Of a stretch of 23,768 nucleotides of DNA, positions 1-6,994 are shown one piece after another. Each line of letters begins with the position of its first letter. Within the stretch, counting starts at the first letter, position 1. Position numbers and translations under genes: made by a program. The notes below the pieces were generated by a model. It made no database searches. It saw only the letters and a list, made by a program, of their open reading frames with translations, and was not told the DNA's origin. The stretch is from an uncultured Bacteroidota bacterium (lineage in GTDB: Bacteria > Bacteroidota > Bacteroidia > NS11-12g > UBA955), in NCBI GenBank assembly GCA_903959115.1, contig CAJBVU010000186.1:1-23768 (forward strand). Reading direction: 5' to 3'.

Positions 1-337
1 CCGCTTTTGCAATGTTGTCGCTGTCCGGTGTTTGCAAATGATACGATTGCAGCCGCTGTTTTTTCGTGTGGCTTTTCGGCCGCTGGAAATGACAGACGAT
101 CTTCAGGCTAAATGCTGCCTTCGACACCTTTACTTCTCGTGGAACGTGCATCCGAATCGCCGCTTTGAAATCGTGAATCGGGTGTGACTTTGGAACGTAA
201 TGCCGCCCGGTTCTGGTCGACCGATGCCGTGGTTGCCCGACCGCTGCCATGCCAATTATGATTGTGGTTTCGGGCCATGCTGTCGCGTCCTCCAGTGCTT
301 CTGACAGCAGCCCGCGCCAGTCCGGCTGACCTTCCAT
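1..337 (-). CDS. RusA-family Holliday junction resolvase, partial (cut by window edge)
   Basis: The minus-strand frame reads as the core of a RusA-type crossover junction endodeoxyribonuclease, a small metal-dependent nuclease that cleaves Holliday junctions and is usually carried by prophages and phages. Visible landmarks, in order, are a first strand leading into GQPRHRSTRTGRHYVP, the family motif HFQRPKSH, and TPDSDNIAKA, which holds two of the catalytic aspartates (DxDN, about positions 14-28). The third acidic residue would lie beyond position 1, so the C-terminus is missing. The first ATG is at 337, but the same frame stays open without another ATG, GTG or TTG up to 481 and reads as plausible protein (VKPSRNVANRLWDLCAAINE) to about 445. 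The true N-terminus may therefore have been cut off at the junction with ftsK. Rows here reach 57-62% GC, against about 47% in the first ftsK row. Family assignment rests on motif recognition; host and element are unknown. Confidence 0.72.
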   Translation of the reverse strand, partial: MEGQPDWRGLLSEALEDATAWPETTIIIGMAAVGQPRHRSTRTGRHYVPKSHPIHDFKAAIRMHVPREVKVSKAAFSLKIVCHFQRPKSHTKKQRLQSYHLQTPDSDNIAKA

Positions 338-341
338 TGCG

Positions 342-2633
342 ATGATTTCGTTTATCGCCGCACACAGATCCCACAGACGATTCGCAACGTTTCGCGACGG
401 CTTTACCGGCAGTTCTGCGGTCCAGATGCCGACAATCTCGCCCTCAAATGGTGGTGTGGGGTCGTTTTTCTTCCTTGCGGCCTATGCCGTGGCCTATTCG
501 ATGTTCTTTTTCAATGCCAACCCCTTCGCCCGAATCAAAATGAATTATGGCGCAAATGGTGAGCGATTGGATTGGGATGGGGTGGAAGATGAAGCAGATT
601 TGGAAGAGTCTTTTGAGCACAGCAAGGGTGGCATTCGCTCCGAAGCAGAAGTGGTTGAACCCTCTGGCTTTGAAGCTAGCATACATGAAGATTTCGCTAT
701 CGAAGAAGAATTTGATGTGGTGGATGTGGAGTTGGAAGATGATGCTGAGGAACTCACTGAGGCACAGCGCGCTGCATTGACCCAGATATCGCTGAAGCCA
801 GTTGAAACTGTGGTGGCGCCCGAAAAAGTGGTAAGCCCTACGCCACCAGTGATTGGTATACACGATGATTTTGTGGTGCATCGCGGCGAAGATGAAATCG
901 CGGATGTCCAACACTCGCCCATGAATCAGGAGCCTGAGTCATTTAGCGCAGATGCATCGGCCAGTGAGAAAAACACAGACGAAGTAGATGAGGGAAGTCC
1001 AGCCGTGGGTATCAATACTCTATTGGGCGACGAAGATTTTCAGGTGGAAGTAATGGCTGATGAAGCCGATGAGGCGGTGGATGAGAATACTGGCGACAAT
1101 TCCATGGACCGGATGGGGATCGACACAGTCTACGACCCAACGCTGGAGTTGAGCAAATACGTGTTTCCGACCCTGGATTTGATGGACGAGCACGACACGC
1201 GCAAGCAGGAGATCGACATGGAGGAGATTCAGCGGAGCAAGGATATGATTATCCAAACGCTGGAGAATTATAAAATTGGCATTTCGAGTATAAAGGCCAG
1301 TGTGGGTCCAACCGTTACCTTGTATGAAATTGTGCCAGCGCCGGGCGTGAAAATCTCGAAGATCAAAAACTTGGAAGACGATATCGCTCTGAGTTTGGCG
1401 GCCTTGGGCATTCGTATCATCGCGCCAATTCCAGGCAAGGGGACCATCGGTATTGAGGTTCCAAACAAGAATCCCGAGATGGTGCCGATGCGCAGTGTGT
1501 TGGCCAGTAAGAAGTTCCAGGACTGCGACTTCCAATTGCCGGTAATTTTGGGTAAAACGATATCGAACGAAATATTCGTAGCTGATTTGGCAAAAATGCC
1601 TCACTTGCTTATGGCGGGTGCTACTGGACAGGGTAAGTCGGTGGGTCTGAACAGCATTTTGGTATCGCTGCTGTATAAGAAGCACCCAGCCTATGTGAAG
1701 TTTGTTTTGGTGGATCCCAAGAAGGTGGAGCTCACGTTGTTTAACAAGATTGAACGACATTTCTTGGCGAAATTGCCCGGGGATGGCGAGGCAATTATTA
1801 CAGACAACCATAAGGTAATTAATACGTTAAATAGTTTGTGTGTAGAGATGGATAATCGATACAAGTTGTTGCAGGACGCGTTGGTCAGGAACATCATTGA
1901 GTACAACAATAAGTTTTTGGCGCGGAAGCTGAACCCTAACGATGGGCATCGATTCTTGCCATATATCGTAGTGGTTATAGACGAGGTAGCGGATTTGATG
2001 ATGACGGCGGGTAAGGAAATTGAGACACCCATTGCGCGTTTGGCTCAGTTGGCTCGGGCAATAGGTATTCACTTGATTTTGGCCACGCAAAGACCGAGTG
2101 TAAATGTGATTACGGGGATGATCAAGGCGAACTTCCCTGCTCGGATTGCGTTTAGAGTAAGTTCGAAGATCGATTCACGTACCATTTTGGATGCCAACGG
2201 GGCGGATCAGTTGATTGGTCGGGGCGATTTGTTGTACAGCGGCGGGAATGAAATCATCCGTTTGCAATGTCCGTTCGTAGACACACCCGAAGTGGAGCGA
2301 ATCGTTGATTTTATTGGGGAGCAGCGGGCTTTCCCAACGGCATATGTATTGCCAGAGGTTAAGGAAGAGGGAGGTGTATTGAGCGGCGATGGTCTAGATT
2401 CTGGCGATTGGGATCCTATGTTTGAGGATGCGGCGCGTGTGGTGGTCTTGAACCAAGTAGGTAGCACTAGTATGATTCAGCGCAAATTGAAGATTGGCTA
2501 TAATAGGGCAGGTCGTTTGATGGACCAATTGGAAGACGCCGGGATTGTGGGCGGAAACAATGGCAGCAAGGCGCGTCAAGTTTTGATTACCGACGAGCAT
2601 AGTTTAGACCAATTTTTGAGTAATTTGCGTTGA
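342..2633 (+). CDS. ftsK: DNA translocase FtsK/SpoIIIE, 5'-truncated
   Basis: FtsK is a septal ATPase that pumps chromosome ends apart at division and activates XerCD recombination. The ORF has 763 codons. FtsK-like sequence starts only around codon 36 with one hydrophobic helix (SFFFLAAYAVAYSMFFF), so the usual four-helix N-terminal anchor is reduced to its last helix. A long acidic linker follows (about residues 70-270), then the RecA-like motor with Walker A GATGQGKS at about 426-433 and Walker B VVVIDEVADL with its aspartate at about 547. The C-terminal winged-helix gamma domain (about 693-755) contains the expected GSTSMIQRKLKIGYNRAGRL. The ATG at 342 is simply the first in the open frame; the residues before about position 447 probably do not belong to ftsK, so the native start lies on sequence that is absent here. 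lolA follows after 12 bp, as is common in Bacteroidota. Identity is secure; the 5' end is not. Confidence 0.93.
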   Translation: MISFIAAHRSHRRFATFRDGFTGSSAVQMPTISPSNGGVGSFFFLAAYAVAYSMFFFNANPFARIKMNYGANGERLDWDGVEDEADLEESFEHSKGGIRSEAEVVEPSGFEASIHEDFAIEEEFDVVDVELEDDAEELTEAQRAALTQISLKPVETVVAPEKVVSPTPPVIGIHDDFVVHRGEDEIADVQHSPMNQEPESFSADASASEKNTDEVDEGSPAVGINTLLGDEDFQVEVMADEADEAVDENTGDNSMDRMGIDTVYDPTLELSKYVFPTLDLMDEHDTRKQEIDMEEIQRSKDMIIQTLENYKIGISSIKASVGPTVTLYEIVPAPGVKISKIKNLEDDIALSLAALGIRIIAPIPGKGTIGIEVPNKNPEMVPMRSVLASKKFQDCDFQLPVILGKTISNEIFVADLAKMPHLLMAGATGQGKSVGLNSILVSLLYKKHPAYVKFVLVDPKKVELTLFNKIERHFLAKLPGDGEAIITDNHKVINTLNSLCVEMDNRYKLLQDALVRNIIEYNNKFLARKLNPNDGHRFLPYIVVVIDEVADLMMTAGKEIETPIARLAQLARAIGIHLILATQRPSVNVITGMIKANFPARIAFRVSSKIDSRTILDANGADQLIGRGDLLYSGGNEIIRLQCPFVDTPEVERIVDFIGEQRAFPTAYVLPEVKEEGGVLSGDGLDSGDWDPMFEDAARVVVLNQVGSTSMIQRKLKIGYNRAGRLMDQLEDAGIVGGNNGSKARQVLITDEHSLDQFLSNLR
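430..465. other. Probable chimeric or insertion junction between the RusA fragment and ftsK
   Basis: Leftward of this interval the minus-strand frame is protein-like and RusA-related. Rightward the plus-strand frame becomes FtsK-like, starting in what looks like the last transmembrane helix (SFFFLAAYAVAYSMFFF). The three upstream FtsK membrane helices cannot be found in any plus frame of positions 1-440. Composition changes over the same interval. I see no flanking direct repeat or terminal inverted repeat that would mark a normal mobile-element end. The exact breakpoint cannot be fixed from this sequence alone. It is either an assembly misjoin near a contig end or a real insertion or rearrangement. 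Confidence 0.55.
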
Positions 2634-2645
2634 TTTTTAAAAGGG

Positions 2646-3353
2646 ATGATAAATAAGGGAATTTTGGGATTGAAAAAGAAAGTGGGCGTGCTTCGTTATA
2701 TGGGCGTTTTATACGTTGGATTAGTTTTTTTGCTGGGGCAATCGTTAACGGCGCAGGCACAGAACGATCCAAAAGCGGAGGCCATCATCAAGAAGGTGGC
2801 GGCGGTTTATCAATCGTATACAACGATTAAGGCATCGTTCACATTAACAACCACGCCAGTGAGCGGCAGGGCATCGGTTGAAAAGGGGAGTGTTTGGTTG
2901 AAGGGAAAGAAGTTTCGTTTGGATTACGCTTCGCAGGAGATTTACTGTAATTCTCTGTTTACTTGGACCTATAGCAAGGACGATGCGGAGGTGACCAAAG
3001 AGAATTTCAAGTTGAGGGATAATAGTATTACACCTAACGAGATTTTTACGATTTATAACAAGGGTTTTAAGAGTAAGTACGAAGGACCGATCGTTCGCAA
3101 TGGCAAGAATTACGATGTGATACAGTTGGTGCCTAAGAATGCTGCGAATTACAGCTATGTGAAATTAGAGATCGATAAGGCAACGAACAAGATTCAGCGG
3201 GTAATTCAGCATTACAAGAATGGAACTGAGGTTGCTATTGAGGTGACATCTTTGGTGCCGAATACACCCTTGGTTGATACTTTCTTTGAATGGAATGCTG
3301 CCGCGCATGCGGATGTGGCGATAGTTGATTTGACAAAGAAGCGGAAGCCATAG
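2646..3353 (+). CDS. lolA: Outer membrane lipoprotein carrier protein LolA-like
   Basis: LolA is a periplasmic chaperone that carries lipoproteins from the inner-membrane LolCDE machinery to the outer membrane. The 235-residue product has a basic N-terminus, a hydrophobic core (about residues 19-32) and a likely signal peptidase site after AQA near residue 38. The mature part has the LolA-type series of beta strands, including KASFTLTT, GSVWLKGKKFRLDY, and YSYVKLEIDKATNKIQRV. An alternative ATG at 2700 would give a shorter but still plausible signal peptide. The gene lies 12 bp after ftsK and is probably co-transcribed with it. It ends before a strong hairpin terminator shared with convergent sucD. 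Bacteroidota LolA proteins diverge from the E. coli protein, so the family call is firm but the exact partners are inferred. Confidence 0.85.
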   Translation: MINKGILGLKKKVGVLRYMGVLYVGLVFLLGQSLTAQAQNDPKAEAIIKKVAAVYQSYTTIKASFTLTTTPVSGRASVEKGSVWLKGKKFRLDYASQEIYCNSLFTWTYSKDDAEVTKENFKLRDNSITPNEIFTIYNKGFKSKYEGPIVRNGKNYDVIQLVPKNAANYSYVKLEIDKATNKIQRVIQHYKNGTEVAIEVTSLVPNTPLVDTFFEWNAAAHADVAIVDLTKKRKP

Positions 3354-3414
3354 TAGTGGGATTAATGATATCCCATCAGGATTGCCGATTGATTATAGAA
3401 TTTAACTCAAAGAA

Positions 3415-3436
3415 AAGGGCCGCTATTGCGGCCCTT
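3415..3436. terminator. Bidirectional hairpin terminator between lolA and sucD
   Basis: A perfect 9-bp stem, aagggccgc (3415-3423) with gcggccctt (3428-3436), encloses a 4-nt TATT loop. It is flanked by an A-rich run on the left and by aatatttt on the right, so it has intrinsic-terminator form on both strands. It lies midway in the 114-bp gap between the converging lolA and sucD genes. Confidence 0.8.
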
Positions 3437-3467
3437 AATATTTTATAGGAATTGGAATACTTGACTA

Positions 3468-4349
3468 TTAAGCGGGCATTCTACCCAATACCTCAGCCAT
3501 TTTCTGACCGATTTCAGCGGGAGAGGCTACTACGTGGATGCCACACTCGGCCATGATGGCCATTTTTGCGGCAGCAGTATCGTCTTTTCCACCTACGATG
3601 GCTCCGGCATGACCCATTCTACGGCCTGCTGGTGCAGTTTGTCCGGCGATAAATCCAACCACTGGCTTAGTTCCATGTTCTTTGATCCAACGGGCGGCTT
3701 CGGCTTCCATGCCACCACCAATTTCACCAATCATCACGATACCTTCAGTTTCGGGATCATTCATGAACAATTCTACGGCTTCTTTGGTAGTTGTACCAAT
3801 AATAGGGTCTCCACCAATTCCAATTGCGGTGCTTTGACCCAATCCCAATTTAGTTAACTGATCTACGGCTTCGTAGGTAAGGGTTCCTGACTTAGAAACT
3901 ACGCCAATCGAACCTTTCTTGAAAATGAATCCTGGCATGATACCAATTTTGGCTTCGCCTGGAGTGATAATGCCTGGACAGTTTGGACCGATCAATGTGC
4001 AATTGAAACCTTTGATGTATTCACGCACTTTCACCATGTCTTTGGTAGGAATGCCTTCTGTGATACAAACAATTACTTTGATTCCGGCTTCGGCAGATTC
4101 CATAATTGCGTCTGCGGCAAAAGCGGGTGGAACAAAAATGATACTGGTATTGGCGGATGCTTCGCGAACAGCATCTTGTACACTATTGAAAACCGGACGG
4201 TCGAGGTGAGTACATCCTCCTTTGCCAGGCGTAACGCCACCTACAACGTTGGTACCGTATTCAATCATTTGTTGGGCGTGGAAGGTGCCTTCGTTGCCAG
4301 TGAAACCTTGTACGATTACGCGAGAATCTTTGTTAACCAGTATGCTCAT
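3468..4349 (-). CDS. sucD: Succinate-CoA ligase (succinyl-CoA synthetase), alpha subunit
   Basis: This is the alpha subunit of the TCA-cycle enzyme that interconverts succinyl-CoA and succinate with phosphorylation of ADP or GDP. The chosen start gives 293 residues, the normal family length, beginning MSILVNKDSRVIVQGFTGNE. A longer in-frame reading from further upstream adds 56 residues without family character and runs into the neighbouring gpx gene. The CoA-binding Rossmann region is at residues 1-130 (GFTGNEGTFH, GGVTPGKGG, GPNCPGIITP at 121-130). The ligase domain carries the phosphohistidine at about residue 247 in GRRMGHAGAIVGG. The beta-subunit gene sucC is not in this window. gpx lies 59 bp upstream on the same strand, so the two may share a transcript. 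A degenerate promoter is possible in the gap, but no exact -7 box was found there. Confidence 0.96.
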   Translation of the reverse strand: MSILVNKDSRVIVQGFTGNEGTFHAQQMIEYGTNVVGGVTPGKGGCTHLDRPVFNSVQDAVREASANTSIIFVPPAFAADAIMESAEAGIKVIVCITEGIPTKDMVKVREYIKGFNCTLIGPNCPGIITPGEAKIGIMPGFIFKKGSIGVVSKSGTLTYEAVDQLTKLGLGQSTAIGIGGDPIIGTTTKEAVELFMNDPETEGIVMIGEIGGGMEAEAARWIKEHGTKPVVGFIAGQTAPAGRRMGHAGAIVGGKDDTAAAKMAIMAECGIHVVASPAEIGQKMAEVLGRMPA

Positions 4350-4408
4350 AGTATTTATGCTGCGCGAAAATAATACACATGCCCCCAAATTCAATAAGGG
4401 GAGCGTTA

Positions 4409-4996
4409 TTATTTCTCGATGGCTGAAACCAATTCTGCTGCCAAAGGTTTTACTCCAGAAGGGTAATAGGCGATTAGCTGGCCTTGTTCGTTGATGAGGA
4501 ATTTGTTGAAATTCCAACCCACCGTGGCATCAAGGGCGCCGTTTTCTGATTTGTTAGAAAGCCAGCGATACAATGGATGTTGTTTGTTGCCTTTAACATC
4601 CAATTTTTCTGAAATAGGGAAAGTTACTCCGTAGTTTTTTTGACAGAACGTGGCAATTTCTTCTGCGCCCCCAGGCTCCTGTTCCATGAATTGATTGCAA
4701 GGGCATCCGATAATAATCAGCTTTTCGGCAAATTTCTCCTGTAATTGCTGAAGCTCAGCGTATTGGGGTGTGTAACCACATTTTGATGCGGTATTTACAA
4801 TGAGTATTTTTTTGCCTTTGTATTGAGAGAGATTAATCTGACTCGTTTCATCCAATGATTTTAGTTGAATGTCGTAGATACTTTTCGAAGAAGCTACTGT
4901 TTGACTAGGGTCGATGGTTTTAGTTTTGCCAAATACACAAGCGGTAATCAACGAGCCAATGGCAGCGGCAACGGAAGCAATTCGGAGGATTCTCAT
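4409..4996 (-). CDS. Glutathione/thioredoxin peroxidase family lipoprotein
   Basis: This enzyme reduces hydroperoxides, probably with thioredoxin rather than glutathione as electron donor, as is usual for bacterial members. The start at 4996 gives 195 residues with a short N-terminus, a hydrophobic stretch and a lipobox LITAC (Cys20), so the protein is predicted to be a membrane-anchored periplasmic lipoprotein. Catalytic residues are visible: peroxidatic Cys73 in NTASKCGYTPQY, Gln106 in EQEPGG, and Trp161-Asn162 in WNFNKF. Cys118 (EIATFCQKNYGVTFPI) sits where the resolving cysteine of two-cysteine members lies. The usual FPCNQF is GCPCNQF here, adding Cys98 beside Cys100. An upstream in-frame ATG at 5053 would place 19 extra residues before the lipobox and is less likely. 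The gene diverges from the Omp28-like gene. Confidence 0.9.
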   Translation of the reverse strand: MRILRIASVAAAIGSLITACVFGKTKTIDPSQTVASSKSIYDIQLKSLDETSQINLSQYKGKKILIVNTASKCGYTPQYAELQQLQEKFAEKLIIIGCPCNQFMEQEPGGAEEIATFCQKNYGVTFPISEKLDVKGNKQHPLYRWLSNKSENGALDATVGWNFNKFLINEQGQLIAYYPSGVKPLAAELVSAIEK

Positions 4997-5006
4997 TTTG
5001 TAGTAA

Positions 5007-5014
5007 CAAAGATA
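5007..5014 (-). promoter_or_regulatory. Candidate Bacteroidota -7 box (TATCTTTG) for the gpx gene
   Basis: Reads TATCTTTG on the minus strand, an exact match to the phylum consensus TAnnTTTG, with 10 nt before the gpx ATG at 4996. No TTG was found at the normal -33 spacing. Transcription would start a few bases before the start codon. Confidence 0.45.
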
Positions 5015-5039
5015 GGTGTTGATTGGTTTTTGTGGATTT

Positions 5040-5080
5040 TGTGAAAATTGCAAGTGCTTTGCCTGGCTCTGTGAAAATTG
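5040..5080 (+). repeat. 11-bp direct repeat TGTGAAAATTG, two copies, 30-bp period
   Basis: Identical copies lie at 5040-5050 and 5070-5080 in the divergent region between gpx and the Omp28-like gene. The 30-bp spacing is close to three helical turns, so both copies face the same side of the DNA. This arrangement suits a regulator binding site, but no factor is identified. Confidence 0.5.
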
Positions 5081-5107
5081 ACATAGAATTTTTGTTAATT
5101 TCGTGGA

Positions 5108-5992
5108 ATGCGATTGAATTTTTCTAACGGCTTGGTGTTCTCTTTGGGTTTGTTATTTGCAGGTATGATGGGTTTGGTTGCGTGCAGCGAGGAATTGCCG
5201 CCGGTAATTATGACGGCAGAAGAAAAACCTTTGTTGGATACTTTCTACGTAGGCAGTGTCCCGTCGGTGGCGGTAAAAAAGGTTTTGCTTTTTGATGTAA
5301 CCGGAGTTCGGTGTAACAACTGCCCCAAAGCCGCCGTGTTGGCCAAAAGCTTGGAATCGAGCAATTCAGGTAGAGTAGCAGTAGTTGCCTTGTATCCCAA
5401 GACACCTATGAGTTTGACTTTTCCTTGGGCAGGTTTCGATACCATGAGTACCACAGAGTCAGATCAAATTGCCACCGCCATGGGTGGAATTACCTCCCTG
5501 CCCCTGGGTGCTGTGGATCAGGTGGCATACAATGGAAGTAAGCTGTTGAATACCAGTGATTGGGGTGCTGCCGTTACCGCGCAGTTGGCAAAAACATCGC
5601 CCATCAATATTACATTAAAAAGCACGTGGAAATCTGCTGATGGCAAGGCTAGGGTGGAAATTAAAGCGGTTGCCAATACTGCACTAACAGCCAATTATAA
5701 GTGGGTGGTAGCAATCACCGAGAGTAAGGTAAAAAGCAAGCAATCAGACCAAGATGCGCCAGGTGGGGTGGTGGATGACTACGATCATGAACACGCTTTG
5801 CGCGGAGTAGTGGGTTCAACTTTAGGGAGTGACATTAATACGGCTGCAGTTTCGGCGGGTTACGTGAGAGAAAAACATTTTTATGTGGTTCCCAAAACTA
5901 AGTGGAATGCTGCCAATTGTGATGTGGTAGTTTGGGTGTATAACGTGGATACCAAAGAAGTGGTGCAAGTAGAAAAAGTGGCTCTCAAATAA
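5108..5992 (+). CDS. Omp28-related outer membrane lipoprotein
   Basis: This 294-residue protein has a signal peptide ending in a lipobox GLVACS (Cys26), so it should be lipid-anchored. The mature sequence resembles the Omp28 family first described in Porphyromonas gingivalis. It opens with a thioredoxin-like strand and CNNC motif (LLFDVTGVRCNNCP, Cys69 and Cys72) followed by a helix and the strand VAVVALYP. The C-terminal half is a beta-rich domain with the family motif DHEHALRGVVG at about 226-236. The molecular role of the family is not well defined; the CxxC suggests redox activity or binding of partner thiols, which is an inference. xerD starts 29 bp downstream and is probably co-transcribed. 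The start was chosen because the signal peptide begins directly after it. Confidence 0.82.
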   Translation: MRLNFSNGLVFSLGLLFAGMMGLVACSEELPPVIMTAEEKPLLDTFYVGSVPSVAVKKVLLFDVTGVRCNNCPKAAVLAKSLESSNSGRVAVVALYPKTPMSLTFPWAGFDTMSTTESDQIATAMGGITSLPLGAVDQVAYNGSKLLNTSDWGAAVTAQLAKTSPINITLKSTWKSADGKARVEIKAVANTALTANYKWVVAITESKVKSKQSDQDAPGGVVDDYDHEHALRGVVGSTLGSDINTAAVSAGYVREKHFYVVPKTKWNAANCDVVVWVYNVDTKEVVQVEKVALK

Positions 5993-6021
5993 GTTGAGGC
6001 CCGGTTAATTGGAGTTTCGAA

Positions 6022-6930
6022 ATGACAACCCCCGCTTGGATAGGAGCAAAACAAAGATTCAAGCAGTATTTACAGCTGGAGCGGTCACTATCGTTGAACA
6101 GCGTTGAGGCCTACATCGCTGATTTAGATAAGTTTGAGTTGTGGAGTATTGCTCAAGGCTGGAGTGGCCCGTTGGACATGGATCAGCAGCGCATACAGAA
6201 ATTTCCGGAGTGGGTTGCGGACTTGGGTTTTCAGGCTACGTCGCAAGCTAGAATTATCAGTGGGGTTCGTTCTTTTTATAAATTTTTGGTGATGGAAGAC
6301 AGTTTGGCAGAGAGTCCGGCTGATTTTTTGGAGCCTCCGAAAACGGGTAGGAAATTGCCTGTGGTGTTGAGTGAAGAGGAGATTGATGGTATGATTTCGG
6401 CGGTGGATCGAAGCACGGCGGAAGGGGAGCGCAACGTGGCTATGTTGGAAACGCTATACAGCTGTGGTTTGCGCGTGAGTGAGTTGGTGGGGTTGAGGAT
6501 GACGCAAGTCCACGCTGCGGAGGGTTTTGTGCAGGTAGTTGGAAAAGGGAATAAAGAACGCTTGGTGCCGGTTGGCGGGCGGGCCTTGAAACACATTCGA
6601 ATTTACGTGGATCAGGTGAGGGTTCATTTGAATATCCAGGCCGGCGCTAGGGATATTGTATTTTTGAGCAAACGGGGTGGACCGGTAAGTAGGCAGTCGG
6701 TGTTTTTATTTATCAAAGCCTTGGCATTAAAGGCGGGGGTGAGGAAGAATATTTCACCGCATACTTTCCGACATAGTTTTGCGACTCATTTGGTGGAAGC
6801 GGGGGCTGATTTACGCGCGGTTCAGGAAATGCTGGGGCATGAGAGTATCACAACTACCGAGATTTACACGCATTTGGATCGTAACTATTTGGCGGATACG
6901 TTGTTGAAGTATCACCCCAGAAGCGGATGA
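6022..6930 (+). CDS. xerD: Site-specific tyrosine recombinase XerD
   Basis: XerD and XerC resolve chromosome dimers at the dif site, activated by FtsK. The 302-residue length is typical. The N-terminal SAM-like core-binding domain occupies about residues 8-105 (FKQYLQLERSLSLNSVEAYI). The catalytic domain shows the full active-site set: Arg151 (GLRVSELVGL), Lys175 (GKGNKER), His247 and Arg250 (HTFRHSFATHL), His273 (MLGHESI) and nucleophile Tyr282 (TTEIYTHL). A single complete Xer-type gene without neighbouring transposition genes, together with the housekeeping context, favours the chromosomal XerD over a mobile integrase. No dif-like site was identified in the window. It follows the Omp28-like gene and ends before a weak inverted repeat facing the convergent UDP-sugar dehydrogenase gene. 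Confidence 0.9.
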   Translation: MTTPAWIGAKQRFKQYLQLERSLSLNSVEAYIADLDKFELWSIAQGWSGPLDMDQQRIQKFPEWVADLGFQATSQARIISGVRSFYKFLVMEDSLAESPADFLEPPKTGRKLPVVLSEEEIDGMISAVDRSTAEGERNVAMLETLYSCGLRVSELVGLRMTQVHAAEGFVQVVGKGNKERLVPVGGRALKHIRIYVDQVRVHLNIQAGARDIVFLSKRGGPVSRQSVFLFIKALALKAGVRKNISPHTFRHSFATHLVEAGADLRAVQEMLGHESITTTEIYTHLDRNYLADTLLKYHPRSG

Positions 6931-6935
6931 CTGTA

Positions 6936-6961
6936 ATCCCAACGATTGTTGGATTTGGGAT
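6936..6961. terminator. Weak candidate terminator between xerD and the UDP-sugar dehydrogenase gene
   Basis: The 7-bp arms atcccaa (6936-6942) and ttgggat (6955-6961) enclose a 12-nt loop in the 64-bp convergent gap. The loop is long and no T-run follows, so this is only a possible terminator. Confidence 0.3.
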
Positions 6962-6994
6962 ATTTAGTGATGAAATAACTTTGGAAGCATATTC

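Noticed and set aside
108..374. Minus-strand 88-codon ATG-initiated frame in the first 400 bases
   Set aside because: It is a different frame from the RusA-like reading, which has recognisable motifs; this one is low-complexity Arg/Asn/Ser and unsupported.
1020..1811. Long open frame (263 codons) antisense to ftsK
   Set aside because: It opposes the linker and motor region of ftsK, is rich in His/Gln/Arg typical of antisense shadows, and has no plausible start context.
6022..6930. Whether the tyrosine recombinase marks a mobile element or integron
   Set aside because: It has the length and motifs of housekeeping XerD, no attachment-site repeats or cassette genes flank it, and neighbours are ordinary chromosomal genes.
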